DNA from: Tsukamurella ocularis | GTDB taxonomy: Bacteria > Actinomycetota > Actinomycetes > Mycobacteriales > Mycobacteriaceae | Direction: 5' to 3' | Length of the DNA: 64,000 bases | Assembly (NCBI RefSeq): GCF_024807615.1 | Contig: NZ_JANUCJ010000003.1 | Location: 930,001-994,000 of the forward strand | Shown: piece after piece, positions 50,207 to 58,603 of the stretch | Numbering within the stretch: the stretch's first letter is position 1 | How the letters are laid out: every line of letters starts with the position of its first letter | Translations under genes and position numbers: made by a program | Notes under the pieces: model-generated | The model's input: only the letters and a program-made list of their open reading frames with translations | Told to the model about the DNA's origin: nothing | Databases searched by the model: none

Positions 50207-51325
50207 ATGCGACGACGGAACTTCCTGCTCGCGGCGGCGGCAGCAGTGCTGGCGGCGTGCGGCGCACCGTCGAACACGCCGGCGGAGAGGTCGCCCGTGG
50301 ACCGAGGCGGGCGACGGTGGCGCATGCCCGACGAGGGCGAGCGGCACGAGCGCACCTGGATGGCGCTGGCCGCCCGCGAGGACGTGCGGGGGAAGAAGCT
50401 GCTTCCCGACGTGCAGCGGACGCTCATGCTCATCGCGACGACGATCGGCCGGTTCGAGCCCGTCTCGATCCTGGTCCGCCCCGACCAGCTGGAGACCGCC
50501 CGCGGGCTGCTCGGCACGGCGCCGGGCGTCACGCTGGTGCCCGCCGAGCTCGACGACCTGTGGATCCGCGACACCGGCCCGACGTTCGTCACCGGCGACA
50601 GGGGGCTCGCAGGCGTCGACTTCAACTTCAACGGCTGGGGCAACAAGCAGACCCACGACGCCGACGCGAAGGTCGCCGGCTTCGTCACCACGCAGGCGAA
50701 GGCCGAGACGGTGCGGACCGACCTGGTGATCGAGGGCGGGGCGCTGGAGGTCGACGGCGAGGGCACCGCGATCATCACCGAGAGCTGCGTCCTCAACGAC
50801 AACCGGAACCCCGGCTGGACGAAGCAGCAGGTCGAGGGCGAGCTGAGCGAGCTACTGGGGATCGAGAAGGTGATCTGGCTGCCCGGCATCAAGGGCAAGG
50901 ACATCACCGACGGGCACACGGACTTCTACGCGCGGTTCGCCTCGCCGGGCGTGGTGGTGGCCGCGCAGGACGACGACCCCGACTCCTTCGACCACGAGGT
51001 GACGAAGCGGCACCTGGAAATCCTCCGCGGCGCCACCGACTCCAAGGGGCGGAAGCTGCAGGTGGAGGCGCTCCGCGCGCCGTCAACGGTGCGTGAGCGG
51101 TACGCGCAGGACGACGACTTCGCCGCCGGGTACATCAACTTCTACCTGTGCAACGGCGCGGTGATCTGTCCGCAGTTCGGCGACGCGGAGACCGACGGCG
51201 AGGCGCGGACGACGCTGCAGCGACTGTTCCCCGGCCGCGAGGTGGTGCAGCTCGACATCGACCCGGTCGCCGCGGGCGGCGGCGGAATCCACTGTGCCAC
51301 TCAGCAGCAGCCGGCTCGCCCCTGA
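50207..51325 (+). CDS. Exported agmatine-deiminase/PAD-type protein
   Basis: A 372-residue protein of the agmatine deiminase / bacterial peptidyl-arginine deiminase family, which convert guanidino groups to ureido groups with release of ammonia. Conserved blocks are RWRMPDEGERHERTWMALAA, the substrate region LDDLWIRDTGPTFV, the His/Asp region ITDGHTDFYARF, and the catalytic Cys in GGGGIHCATQQ. Unusually for agmatine deiminase it starts RRRNFLLAAAAAVLAACG, a twin-arginine-like signal with lipobox LAAC, so it should be an exported lipoprotein. No polyamine pathway gene is adjacent. Its substrate may be extracellular agmatine or peptide arginine. Confidence 0.85.
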   Translation: MRRRNFLLAAAAAVLAACGAPSNTPAERSPVDRGGRRWRMPDEGERHERTWMALAAREDVRGKKLLPDVQRTLMLIATTIGRFEPVSILVRPDQLETARGLLGTAPGVTLVPAELDDLWIRDTGPTFVTGDRGLAGVDFNFNGWGNKQTHDADAKVAGFVTTQAKAETVRTDLVIEGGALEVDGEGTAIITESCVLNDNRNPGWTKQQVEGELSELLGIEKVIWLPGIKGKDITDGHTDFYARFASPGVVVAAQDDDPDSFDHEVTKRHLEILRGATDSKGRKLQVEALRAPSTVRERYAQDDDFAAGYINFYLCNGAVICPQFGDAETDGEARTTLQRLFPGREVVQLDIDPVAAGGGGIHCATQQQPARP

Positions 51326-51340
51326 CGTATGCACCGATGA

Positions 51341-51350
51341 CCCCCCCCCC
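51341..51350. repeat. 10-C homopolymer
   Basis: Ten consecutive C residues in the 49-bp convergent gap after the deiminase gene; the longest homopolymer noticed here. Confidence 0.8.
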
Positions 51351-51374
51351 GCACCGGTGGACATCAGTACCCGG

Positions 51375-52328
51375 CTACTTCGTCTTGGGCGCCTTGTCGA
51401 TGATCCCCGTCGCCCAGCCGGTGAGCCACTGCGTGGCGGTCTTGCCGTCGAGCGACCAGTTCGCGGTGGTGCCATAGGCGGCGTGTGAGTTCTGCGTGAT
51501 GGTCGAGATCACCTGCGGCAGGCCGGTGGCCAGGCCCAGGAGCCCGCCCTTCGGCTGGTTGCAGATGGGGTCGTTGGAGCCGCAGATCGTGACGACCTTG
51601 TCGTTGACCGAGCCGAAACCGCCGTCGCGCTTGCCCTGCAGGTCGACGCCCGAGAAGCTGAAGCCGGAGAAGGTCACCTCGACGCCCTCGCCCGCGGGGT
51701 CGGGGCCGATGGCGGTGCCCTGGCCCTGGACCCGGCGGCTGTCGGAGATCAGTCCCACGCCCAGGAGCCGCTCGGCCACGATCGGGCCCCGGCCGGCGCC
51801 GATCTGCGCGGCGATGTTGCCCGCGATGGTCGCGCCCTGGGAGAAGCCGATGAGCACGAAGCCGGTGCGGGGGCACGCGTCCTTGACTGCGGTGATCTTG
51901 GCGATCGCCCGGTCGGTGCCCTGCTGCCGCGAGGCCTGGTAGGTCATCTGGCCGTCCGGCGGCACCGCGATCGGGTTGTGGAACTGGGCGGCGTAGTTGA
52001 CGGTCCAGATGTCGGCGCGGGCACCGGCGAACCGCTTGTCCAGCGGGTTCGTCACCTGCAGCATGAGCGAGCGCGGGTTGAACTTCGGCGCCTTCGGGTC
52101 GTCCGCGGCGGACGATTCCCAGGTGCCGGGGAAGGAGATCACCTGAACGTCGGGGCAGCCCGCCGCCTGGGGGCCCGTGGGCTCGCCCGGAGGGGTGGGC
52201 TCCGGCTTGCGGATCATCGTGATGATGAGCGTGATCACGACGATGATCGCGATGATCGCCGCGATAATGACGGCGATGCCGAAGACCCGCCCGGCCTTCC
52301 GCGCTCCCTGATTCTTCGTGCCTGCCAT
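51375..52328 (-). CDS. Cutinase-like hydrolase, Culp6 type (copy 1)
   Basis: A 317-residue membrane-anchored serine esterase. An N-terminal helix (IAVIIAAIIAIIVVITLIIT) anchors it; the cutinase domain begins at CPDVQVISFPGTWESS. The nucleophile is Ser163 (IGFSQGATIAG); the Asp lies in SNDPICNQP and the His in NSHAAYG. It holds the position of Rv3802c (Culp6), an essential envelope lipase and thioesterase in mycobacteria. A near paralogue follows 20 bp upstream on the same strand; they look like a duplication within one operon. Confidence 0.88.
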   Translation of the reverse strand: MAGTKNQGARKAGRVFGIAVIIAAIIAIIVVITLIITMIRKPEPTPPGEPTGPQAAGCPDVQVISFPGTWESSAADDPKAPKFNPRSLMLQVTNPLDKRFAGARADIWTVNYAAQFHNPIAVPPDGQMTYQASRQQGTDRAIAKITAVKDACPRTGFVLIGFSQGATIAGNIAAQIGAGRGPIVAERLLGVGLISDSRRVQGQGTAIGPDPAGEGVEVTFSGFSFSGVDLQGKRDGGFGSVNDKVVTICGSNDPICNQPKGGLLGLATGLPQVISTITQNSHAAYGTTANWSLDGKTATQWLTGWATGIIDKAPKTK

Positions 52329-52347
52329 TCCTATGTGAATACCAGGG

Positions 52348-53358
52348 CTAGCTGTGCGGAGGCTTAGGCGCCTTGTCGATCACGCCACGTGCCCAGGACT
52401 GCATCCACTGCGTGGCGGTCTGCCCGTTGGCAGACCAATCGGTCGTCGTCGCGTACAGCGCGTGCGAATTCCCGGTGAGCACCTTCTCCAGCTCCGGCAG
52501 CGTGGTCGCGATGTTGCCGGCCTGGAAGATGTCCTTGGGCTGGTTGCAGATCGGGTCCTTGTTGCCGCACAGGGAGACGGTGCGGTCCTTGACCGCGCCG
52601 AAGCCGCCCTCGCGCTTGCCCCGCAGCGATAGGCTGCCGAAGCTGAAGCCGCCGTACGCGACCTCGACACCCACGCCGGGCGGGTTCGGGCCCGCCGTCC
52701 GAGCGTCTCCCGGCTCGCGGCGGGGATCGGAGATCAGGCCCACGCCGAGAAGGTTCTCCGCGGGGATGACTCCGTTGCCCGCACCGATCTCGCCGGCGAT
52801 GTCCCCGGCGATCACGGCGCCCTGGGAGAAGCCCATCAGCACGAAGCCGGTGAGCTTGCACTTGTCGTAGACCTTCTTGATCTGCGCAACCGACTTGTCG
52901 TAGCCCTCGGTGCGCGACTTCTCGTAGGACGCCTGCCCGTCCGGCGGGATGGCGACGGGGTTCGACAGCTGCGCAACGTACGGGGTGGTCCACACGTCGG
53001 CGCGGCTGTCGGGCAGCGCCGCGGCCAGCGGCGCGGTGATCTTGAGCATCAGCGAGTTCGGGTTGAACGCCGGCCGGTACGGGTCGTCCTTCGACGACGA
53101 CTCCAGCGTGCCGGGCACCGAGATCACCTGCACGTCGGGGCAGTCCGCGGGCTGCGAGGTGGGCCGCGCCGCGGTCGCCGACGGGCTCGACGAGGAGCCG
53201 TCCGGCGACACCGGCGGCAGCTCCGGGCCGGGCCGCAGCCAGGTGCCCACGAGGATCGCCAGCAGAACCAGCGCGATGATCACGACCACGCCGACGACGA
53301 TCGTCACCGGCGAGAACCTGCGCCAGCCGCTCGGCTTTCCGGGCTCCTGATGCGTCAC
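52348..53358 (-). CDS. Cutinase-like hydrolase, Culp6 type (copy 2)
   Basis: A 336-residue paralogue of copy 1. A Trp/Arg-basic start (PGKPSGWRRFSPVTIVVGVV) leads into a membrane helix, then a Ser/Pro linker and the cutinase domain (CPDVQVISVPGTLESSSKDD). The nucleophile is Ser178 (MGFSQGAVIAG), with NKDPICNQP and NSHALYA supplying Asp and His. The GTG at 53358 (VTHQEPGKPS) is 4 nt after the preceding stop. The two copies may have divided substrates, for example lipid deacylation versus thioesterase functions; that is inference. Confidence 0.88.
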   Translation of the reverse strand: MTHQEPGKPSGWRRFSPVTIVVGVVVIIALVLLAILVGTWLRPGPELPPVSPDGSSSSPSATAARPTSQPADCPDVQVISVPGTLESSSKDDPYRPAFNPNSLMLKITAPLAAALPDSRADVWTTPYVAQLSNPVAIPPDGQASYEKSRTEGYDKSVAQIKKVYDKCKLTGFVLMGFSQGAVIAGDIAGEIGAGNGVIPAENLLGVGLISDPRREPGDARTAGPNPPGVGVEVAYGGFSFGSLSLRGKREGGFGAVKDRTVSLCGNKDPICNQPKDIFQAGNIATTLPELEKVLTGNSHALYATTTDWSANGQTATQWMQSWARGVIDKAPKPPHS

Positions 53359-53362
53359 GGGA

Positions 53363-53803
53363 TCACTTCTTGCAGTAGGAGGCCCGCGCCTCGGTGATGA
53401 ACTTCTTCGCGTTCCCGGAGGCGGCGTCACCGTCGTACGGGCCGAGGATGCCGACGACGAAGGGCTCGAGGTTCTTGGCGTCACGACCCGACTTGTCGTA
53501 CTCGCACGCGAACTGCGCGGCGTTGATCACCACGTCGTCGGGGGCCTTCACGCCGTCCGCGCGAACCTTGGCTATGAAGTCCTTGTCCTTCTGCGTCAGG
53601 GCCGGGTTCGCGGCCGAGCTCGCACCCGGGTAGCCCGACGGTGCCGTGGCCGATCCGGGGGCGGTCGCGGGCAGCGACGTGGGCTCGCCCTCCACGGGGG
53701 TGGTGGGCGCTTCGACCGTCGAACTGCCGCCGCAGGCGACGGCACCGAGCAGCAGGCCGCCCGTCATCACTGCGGCCGCGAGGGCTCCCCGAAGTCCAGC
53801 CAT
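53363..53803 (-). CDS. DUF732 lipoprotein
   Basis: A 146-residue exported protein with lipobox VACGG near residue 24, a Pro/Ser/Thr linker (residues 27-68), and a DUF732 helical domain of about 75 residues (LTQKDKDFIAKVRADGVKAP, FACEYDKSGRDAKNL) with two cysteines probably disulfide-bonded. DUF732 proteins are common in mycobacteria and their function is unknown. AAGGAGAG precedes the ATG. It is directly upstream of cutinase copy 2 in one operon. Confidence 0.85.
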   Translation of the reverse strand: MAGLRGALAAAVMTGGLLLGAVACGGSSTVEAPTTPVEGEPTSLPATAPGSATAPSGYPGASSAANPALTQKDKDFIAKVRADGVKAPDDVVINAAQFACEYDKSGRDAKNLEPFVVGILGPYDGDAASGNAKKFITEARASYCKK

Positions 53804-53883
53804 GTCTTCTCTCCTTGAAGTACGTCCGGAACGCAACGTTGCCAGGCTACCGGCAGCGAGGAAGCGCAACCCTCGGCTGGGCG

Positions 53884-55515
53884 TCAGCGTGCCGTCGCTA
53901 CCCCGTTGACCAGGGCGATCACGCCGCGCTCGAAGCGCTGCTCGAAGCCGCCGGGGACAGGCGTGGAATCGGCGACCGGGAAGCCGAGGCGGCCGCCCTC
54001 GTAGCCCTGACGGCCCCATTCGGCGAAGATCGGGCCGTTGGTCACCACGGTCGCGGGCGTCTTCGGCGACCAGTAGACCTGCCCGCCCTGGAAGCGCTGG
54101 AAGGCGCCGCCCGGGAGCTTCGTCTCGTCGCCCAGCGGCAGCCCGAGCGCCGAGCGCTCGTAATCCAGTGCGGCGTACTTGTCGCGGATCGCGCCGCGCA
54201 CCGCGCGCGCACCGGTCTGCGGGCTCCAGTACACGGTGCCGTGCTGGAACTGCTGGTAACGACCCTTCTTGTCAGCGAGGGCCCGCTCGCCGCCGGTCGG
54301 GTAGCCGAGCGGGCCGCCGGGACCGCCCGTCCCGAGGTAGGCGCCGCCGATCGCGCCGCCGACCACCTGCGCGCCGGTGTCCGCCGACCAGAACACCTGG
54401 CCGCCACGGAAGTCCTGCGCGCGGCCGCCGGGCACGGCGTACTCGACGGTGACGCACGAGCCCAGCGCCGGAGTCTTGGGTGCGGCCTCGCCGATCGCGC
54501 CGCCGATGCCGCAGGGCCGCGGGTTGGCGACGCCGAGGGCCGCCTGCACCTGCGGCCAGGCCTGACCGTTCTCGAACTGCCAGTAGGGCCAGCTGTGGTT
54601 CCCCGACGGGCGGTAGAGCGCGTTCGCGGGGATCCCGAGCCGGTTGAGCTCGATCGCGAAGGCCTGGTTCGACGAGCGGGCGAGCACCTCGAGCGCCATG
54701 GCCTGCAGGTCGGTGGGCGCACCGGTGCCGCCGGAACCGTTACCGGAGCTGAAGTACAGGCTGACGCCTCGCAACTTCTCCGCCAGCTTGAGCGGATCGT
54801 GCTGCGCCCAGGCGGGATCCGTGGGCGGGCCGTACATGGCGTCGGCGTTGAAACCACCCGCGTCGCGCATGGCGATCGCGATGGACTCGGGGGTGCCGGG
54901 GGTGCTCGTGGAGAGGATGCCGGAGTAGGAGCCGGCGAACCGGTACAGGCCCTTGTTGCGGGCGGCGAGGGTGAAGGCCGCGGTGCCGCCCATCGAGACG
55001 CCGGCCGCGGCGCGCGCGTCAGTGGCGCGCCATCCCTGCTGCAGGAGCGGCGGCAGCTCCTTGGCGAGGAAGGTCTCCCACTGGTAGTTCTTGCCGTTGT
55101 CCGGCCGCCTCCAGTCGGTGTACCAGCTGGACTGGCCACCGACGGGCAGAACGACGGTGACGTTCTTGTCGCGGTAGAAGTCCGCGACGTTCGTCTCCAG
55201 CAGCCAGCCGTTGCGGTCCTCGCGCGCCCGCATCCCGTCGAGCAGGTACAGCGTGGGGAACTTCGCTGTGGGGTCGGCATGCCAGTCGCGGGCCAGCAGC
55301 AGCTGGATCTTGATCGAGTCGTTCATCGCCGCGGAGTAGACGGTGAGGTCCACCTGGTGATCGCCCTGCCACTGGGCCTCGGTGATCCGGGACTTGGCGG
55401 GGGCCGGGTCGGCGTGCGCGGGCGCGGGGTTCAGGGCCGACGGTGCCACCACGACGGCGCCCGCCGCCACGGCCCCGGCGACGAGCAGCGTTCCGATTCG
55501 GCCCAGCGATGACAT
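53884..55515 (-). CDS. Mycolyltransferase with C-terminal LGFP repeats
   Basis: A 543-residue secreted protein. A signal peptide (LLVAGAVAAGAVVVAPSALN) ends near AHA-DP. Residues 45-330 form the antigen-85-like catalytic domain with Ser174 (AGVSMGGTAA), Asp in the MYGPPTDPAW region and His in PSGNHSWPYW. Residues 350-543 contain four LGFP-type repeats (GGPLGYPTGGE, RSALGLPLGDE, GGRLGFPVADS), which bind the peptidoglycan-arabinogalactan layer. It occupies the position of fbpA/fbpD in M. tuberculosis, but the LGFP architecture resembles that of corynebacterial and Gordonia mycolyltransferases. It starts a minus-strand run toward the cutinases. Confidence 0.92.
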   Translation of the reverse strand: MSSLGRIGTLLVAGAVAAGAVVVAPSALNPAPAHADPAPAKSRITEAQWQGDHQVDLTVYSAAMNDSIKIQLLLARDWHADPTAKFPTLYLLDGMRAREDRNGWLLETNVADFYRDKNVTVVLPVGGQSSWYTDWRRPDNGKNYQWETFLAKELPPLLQQGWRATDARAAAGVSMGGTAAFTLAARNKGLYRFAGSYSGILSTSTPGTPESIAIAMRDAGGFNADAMYGPPTDPAWAQHDPLKLAEKLRGVSLYFSSGNGSGGTGAPTDLQAMALEVLARSSNQAFAIELNRLGIPANALYRPSGNHSWPYWQFENGQAWPQVQAALGVANPRPCGIGGAIGEAAPKTPALGSCVTVEYAVPGGRAQDFRGGQVFWSADTGAQVVGGAIGGAYLGTGGPGGPLGYPTGGERALADKKGRYQQFQHGTVYWSPQTGARAVRGAIRDKYAALDYERSALGLPLGDETKLPGGAFQRFQGGQVYWSPKTPATVVTNGPIFAEWGRQGYEGGRLGFPVADSTPVPGGFEQRFERGVIALVNGVATAR

Positions 55516-55609
55516 GGGACCAGTGTTACACGGGTGTGATTTCGGGTCCGGGTGCCGCGCGGAGGGTGGCCGGGGTCACGGCGCCCCCGACGCGTGATAG
55601 GACTGTTCG

Positions 55610-56485
55610 ATGACCGAAATGTACCCGTCCGCGGAGCCCTTCAGCGTCGATGCCGGTGGCCTGGCCATCGCCGGCGACCGCTGGGCGGCGCCCTCGGGCC
55701 CCGGCGACGGGACGACGCTCGTGTTGCTGCACGGCGGCGGCCAGACCCGGCACTCCTGGGACCGCACCGCCGCCGCGCTCGCCCAACGCGGGTACACGGT
55801 CATCACGCTCGACGCGCGCGGCCACGGCGACACCGCTTGGGCCGCCGACGGCGCCTACGCGCTGGGCGACTTCGTCGGGGACCTGCTGGCCGTCCTCGCC
55901 ACCCGCAGCGGCCCGCCGCCCGTTCTCATCGGGGCGTCGCTCGGCGGCATCACCAGCCTGTGCGCCGTCGGCGAGAACCCGGGCATCGCGGCCGCGCTGG
56001 TCCTGGTGGACGTCGTGGTCGACGCCGAGAAGAAGGGCATCGATCGGGTCACCGACTTCCTCGGCGCGCACGCCGACGGCTTCGCCACGCTCGACGAGGT
56101 CGCCGACGCCGTCGCCGCCTACAACCCCACCCGCAAGCGTTCCCGCAACCCCGAGGGGCTCAAGAAGAACGTGCGGCTGCGCGCCGACGGCCGCTGGTAC
56201 TGGCACTGGGATCCCGCGTTCCTCCGCGGCGACGACCGCAACGAGGCCCGCATCCAGGACAAGGGACGGCTCGGCGCCGCGGCCGGGCGCGTCACCATCC
56301 CGACGCTCATCGTGCGCGGCGGGAAGTCCGACGTGGTGAGCGACGAAGGCGTGGCGAAGATGCTGGAGCGGGTCCCGCACGCCGAAGTCGCCGACGTCAG
56401 CGGTGCCGGACACATGGTCGCGGGCGACGACAATCAGGTCTTCGCCGCCGCGATCGAGGACTTCCTGGACCGTCACCGCCTCTGA
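55610..56485 (+). CDS. Alpha/beta hydrolase
   Basis: A 291-residue alpha/beta hydrolase. It shows LVLLHGGGQTRHSWDRTAAA (oxyanion HG), TLDARGHGDTAWA, nucleophile GASLGGITS, the acid residue in VRGGKSDVVSD and His in GAGHMVAGDDN. It is close to epoxide hydrolase, lactonase or dienelactone-type esterases; substrate unknown. It is divergent from the LGFP mycolyltransferase (94-bp gap) and sits inside the arabinogalactan cluster on the opposite strand, so it is probably an insertion. A strong terminator follows. Confidence 0.85.
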   Translation: MTEMYPSAEPFSVDAGGLAIAGDRWAAPSGPGDGTTLVLLHGGGQTRHSWDRTAAALAQRGYTVITLDARGHGDTAWAADGAYALGDFVGDLLAVLATRSGPPPVLIGASLGGITSLCAVGENPGIAAALVLVDVVVDAEKKGIDRVTDFLGAHADGFATLDEVADAVAAYNPTRKRSRNPEGLKKNVRLRADGRWYWHWDPAFLRGDDRNEARIQDKGRLGAAAGRVTIPTLIVRGGKSDVVSDEGVAKMLERVPHAEVADVSGAGHMVAGDDNQVFAAAIEDFLDRHRL

Positions 56486-56493
56486 CTCAGGCG

Positions 56494-56539
56494 ACGGGGC
56501 CGACGTCGGTGAGCGCGGAGCAGTCCGCGCTCGCCCCGT
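56494..56539. terminator. Two-part bidirectional terminator
   Basis: The inner stem GAGCGCGGA/TCCGCGCTC (9 bp, GCAG loop) is nested in the outer arms ACGGGGC/GCCCCGT. It lies between the convergent hydrolase and aftB genes. Confidence 0.7.
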
Positions 56540-56548
56540 TGATCGCCA

Positions 56549-58603
56549 TCAGGGCTTCGGCATCGACTTCTGGTCGTCGGTGAGCGGCGGCGGGACGTCC
56601 ATGCGGCACATGCGCAGCGTGTACTCGGGCACCCGGTCGATGCGCAGCTTCATGTTCGCGAGCGAGAGCTTGATGTTCCGCTTGAACAGATCGAAGGTGA
56701 GTGGCGCGGAGTACGAGTCCTGCAGCTGCTGGATCTGCGGGCAGGTCAGCGCGACGCGCGACTGATTCACCCAGTCCGGGTCGATGAACGGCGGCAGCGC
56801 CGGCCTCTTCGGATAGGCCTTCGCCTCGGCGACGGCCCAGTCCGGGAACATCTCCTTGTCGTGCCCGATGCGACCGTCCTCCAGTCGCGCCGTGTGCGAG
56901 GCCATCGGCCAGGCGAGGCCGATCTGATCCCAGACGCGCACGTCGAGCGGCAGGTTCATGCCGGTCATACCGAGGTTGGTGAAGAAGACGGTCTGCCGCA
57001 GCGGCACGTCGTCCGGCCGCGGGTAGGGCAGCGGATCGATGAACCACCAGTCGTAGTCGAACGACGGCAGGTACACGCCGCCGCGCGGGGTCGCGCGCAG
57101 GATCTCCTGCAGCGACGTCATCCGCGGGTAGTCGAGGTAGTCGTCCGCGGTGAGCGGGTGCGCGTGGCCCGTCTGCAGCGAGTAGAAGGCCCGCTCGTCG
57201 ACGATGCCGCTGGTCCCGATCGCGGTGCCGTCGGGCTGGCCGCGGAAGGTCGTCGCGTGCAGCGCCCAGCCGAGGACCAGCACCCACAGCGCCGCCGCGA
57301 CCGCGGCGCCAGCGGTACCGGTGGCGAGCCGGGCGATGCCGCGGACCGTCGAATCCTCGGGGCGGCGCGACGGGATCCGCAGCGGGATCACCATGACCGG
57401 CAGGAGCAGCAGGAACAGCGGTGCGAGCAGCACGCGGCCCGACATGAAGTCGCCGCCCTGGCGCAGCCAGTACAGCGTCTCGATGAGGCCGCCGAGGAAC
57501 ATCACGGCGACGATCACCGCGGGCCGCTGCAGGTGGTCGCGCAGGCCGCGGACGCCGCCGCGCGGCAGCCGGAAGCGGCCGGTCAGCGGGGTGCGGGCGC
57601 CGCGCGCGGGCAGCAGGATGATCGGCATCGCGATCGCCAGCGCCAGCACCGGCAGCCACAGGGAGTAGGGCTCGACGAGGTTCATCAGGTAGGTGAAGCC
57701 CTGACCCCACTTCGAGCCGCTGGCGTCCTTGGCGACGGCCGTGTTGGGCACGGGCAGGCCGTAGTAGCCCATCCGGAAGATCTGGTACCCGACGGGCAGC
57801 AGGCCCGCGGCGGCCGTGAGCGCGAGCCGCAGCTTCAGCCCGACCGGGGCGAGGAACATGACGATGAGGACGAGGCCGCCGACGACCGCCATCTCGGGCC
57901 GCACCAGCCAGGACAGGCCTGCGACGAAGGCCGTCGCACAGGTGAGGATCCAGTAGCGGACCTGCTCGCGCCGCTCGACCGGCGAGCGGTCGGCCTGCGA
58001 CCAGCAGATCGCGAGGTACCACAGCAGCGCCACCCAAAAGATGGTCAGCGAGACCTCGAGGCCCGACGTCGCGAAGTCGCGGGCCGGGGGCAGCGCCATG
58101 TAGACGAGGCCGCCGGCGGGCAGGAGCAGCAGGCCGGAGCCGCGCAACCGCGCCCAGCCCGGGCCGCCGCGGTACAGGCGCGCCGTGCCGAGCATCGCCA
58201 GCGGGATCGCGGCGACGGACAACACCAGCGCGACGGTGAGCACCACGTACTCGGTCTGCACGCCGCTGATCCAGGAGAAGAACCAGATGAGGTAGGTCCA
58301 GGCGGCGGAGGTGTTGACCTCGACGCGCTCGCCCGCGTTGAAGACGGGGCCGTTCCCGGCCAGCAGGTTCCGGACGGTGCGCAGCACGATGAGGCCGTCG
58401 TCGGCGATCCACCGGCGCTGCCAGGCGCCGTAGCCGAACAGGACCGCGCACGCCGCCACCCCGAGCCAGAAGCTGACTCGGGGTGCGGAGAAGGTGGACG
58501 GGGCCGTGCCGGCGGACTCGCCGGCCTGGGCGTCAGGCGAAGTAGACCGCGGCAACGACGGTTCCAATCCACGCGATCGCGAGCACCTGCAGCACGCGAT
58601 CAC
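56549..58603 (-). CDS. aftB: Terminal beta-(1-2)-arabinofuranosyltransferase AftB
   Basis: Up to 684 residues. A GT-C membrane glycosyltransferase that adds the terminal beta-1,2-arabinofuranose to arabinan from decaprenyl-phosphoarabinose. The first 390 residues hold about ten helices; the acidic catalytic loop WIADDGLIVLRTVRNLLAGN has the metal-binding DD pair, and the C-terminal 200 residues are exported (YDWWFIDPLPYPRPDD). It occupies the Rv3805c position, next to ubiA. The start is uncertain: the GTG at 58603 and a TTG at 58567 both lie inside ubiA, so translation probably restarts at or just before the ubiA stop. Confidence 0.9.
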   Translation of the reverse strand: MIACCRCSRSRGLEPSLPRSTSPDAQAGESAGTAPSTFSAPRVSFWLGVAACAVLFGYGAWQRRWIADDGLIVLRTVRNLLAGNGPVFNAGERVEVNTSAAWTYLIWFFSWISGVQTEYVVLTVALVLSVAAIPLAMLGTARLYRGGPGWARLRGSGLLLLPAGGLVYMALPPARDFATSGLEVSLTIFWVALLWYLAICWSQADRSPVERREQVRYWILTCATAFVAGLSWLVRPEMAVVGGLVLIVMFLAPVGLKLRLALTAAAGLLPVGYQIFRMGYYGLPVPNTAVAKDASGSKWGQGFTYLMNLVEPYSLWLPVLALAIAMPIILLPARGARTPLTGRFRLPRGGVRGLRDHLQRPAVIVAVMFLGGLIETLYWLRQGGDFMSGRVLLAPLFLLLLPVMVIPLRIPSRRPEDSTVRGIARLATGTAGAAVAAALWVLVLGWALHATTFRGQPDGTAIGTSGIVDERAFYSLQTGHAHPLTADDYLDYPRMTSLQEILRATPRGGVYLPSFDYDWWFIDPLPYPRPDDVPLRQTVFFTNLGMTGMNLPLDVRVWDQIGLAWPMASHTARLEDGRIGHDKEMFPDWAVAEAKAYPKRPALPPFIDPDWVNQSRVALTCPQIQQLQDSYSAPLTFDLFKRNIKLSLANMKLRIDRVPEYTLRMCRMDVPPPLTDDQKSMPKP

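Noticed and set aside
50264-50271. GACGGTGC motif within the deiminase signal region as a regulatory site
   Set aside because: It encodes Ala-Pro-Ser after the lipobox like many other copies; no specific regulatory role is indicated.
51341-51350. 10-C tract as a phase-variable switch
   Set aside because: It lies between two convergent genes outside any start or coding region, so length change would not alter a protein; it may also be a sequencing-length artefact.
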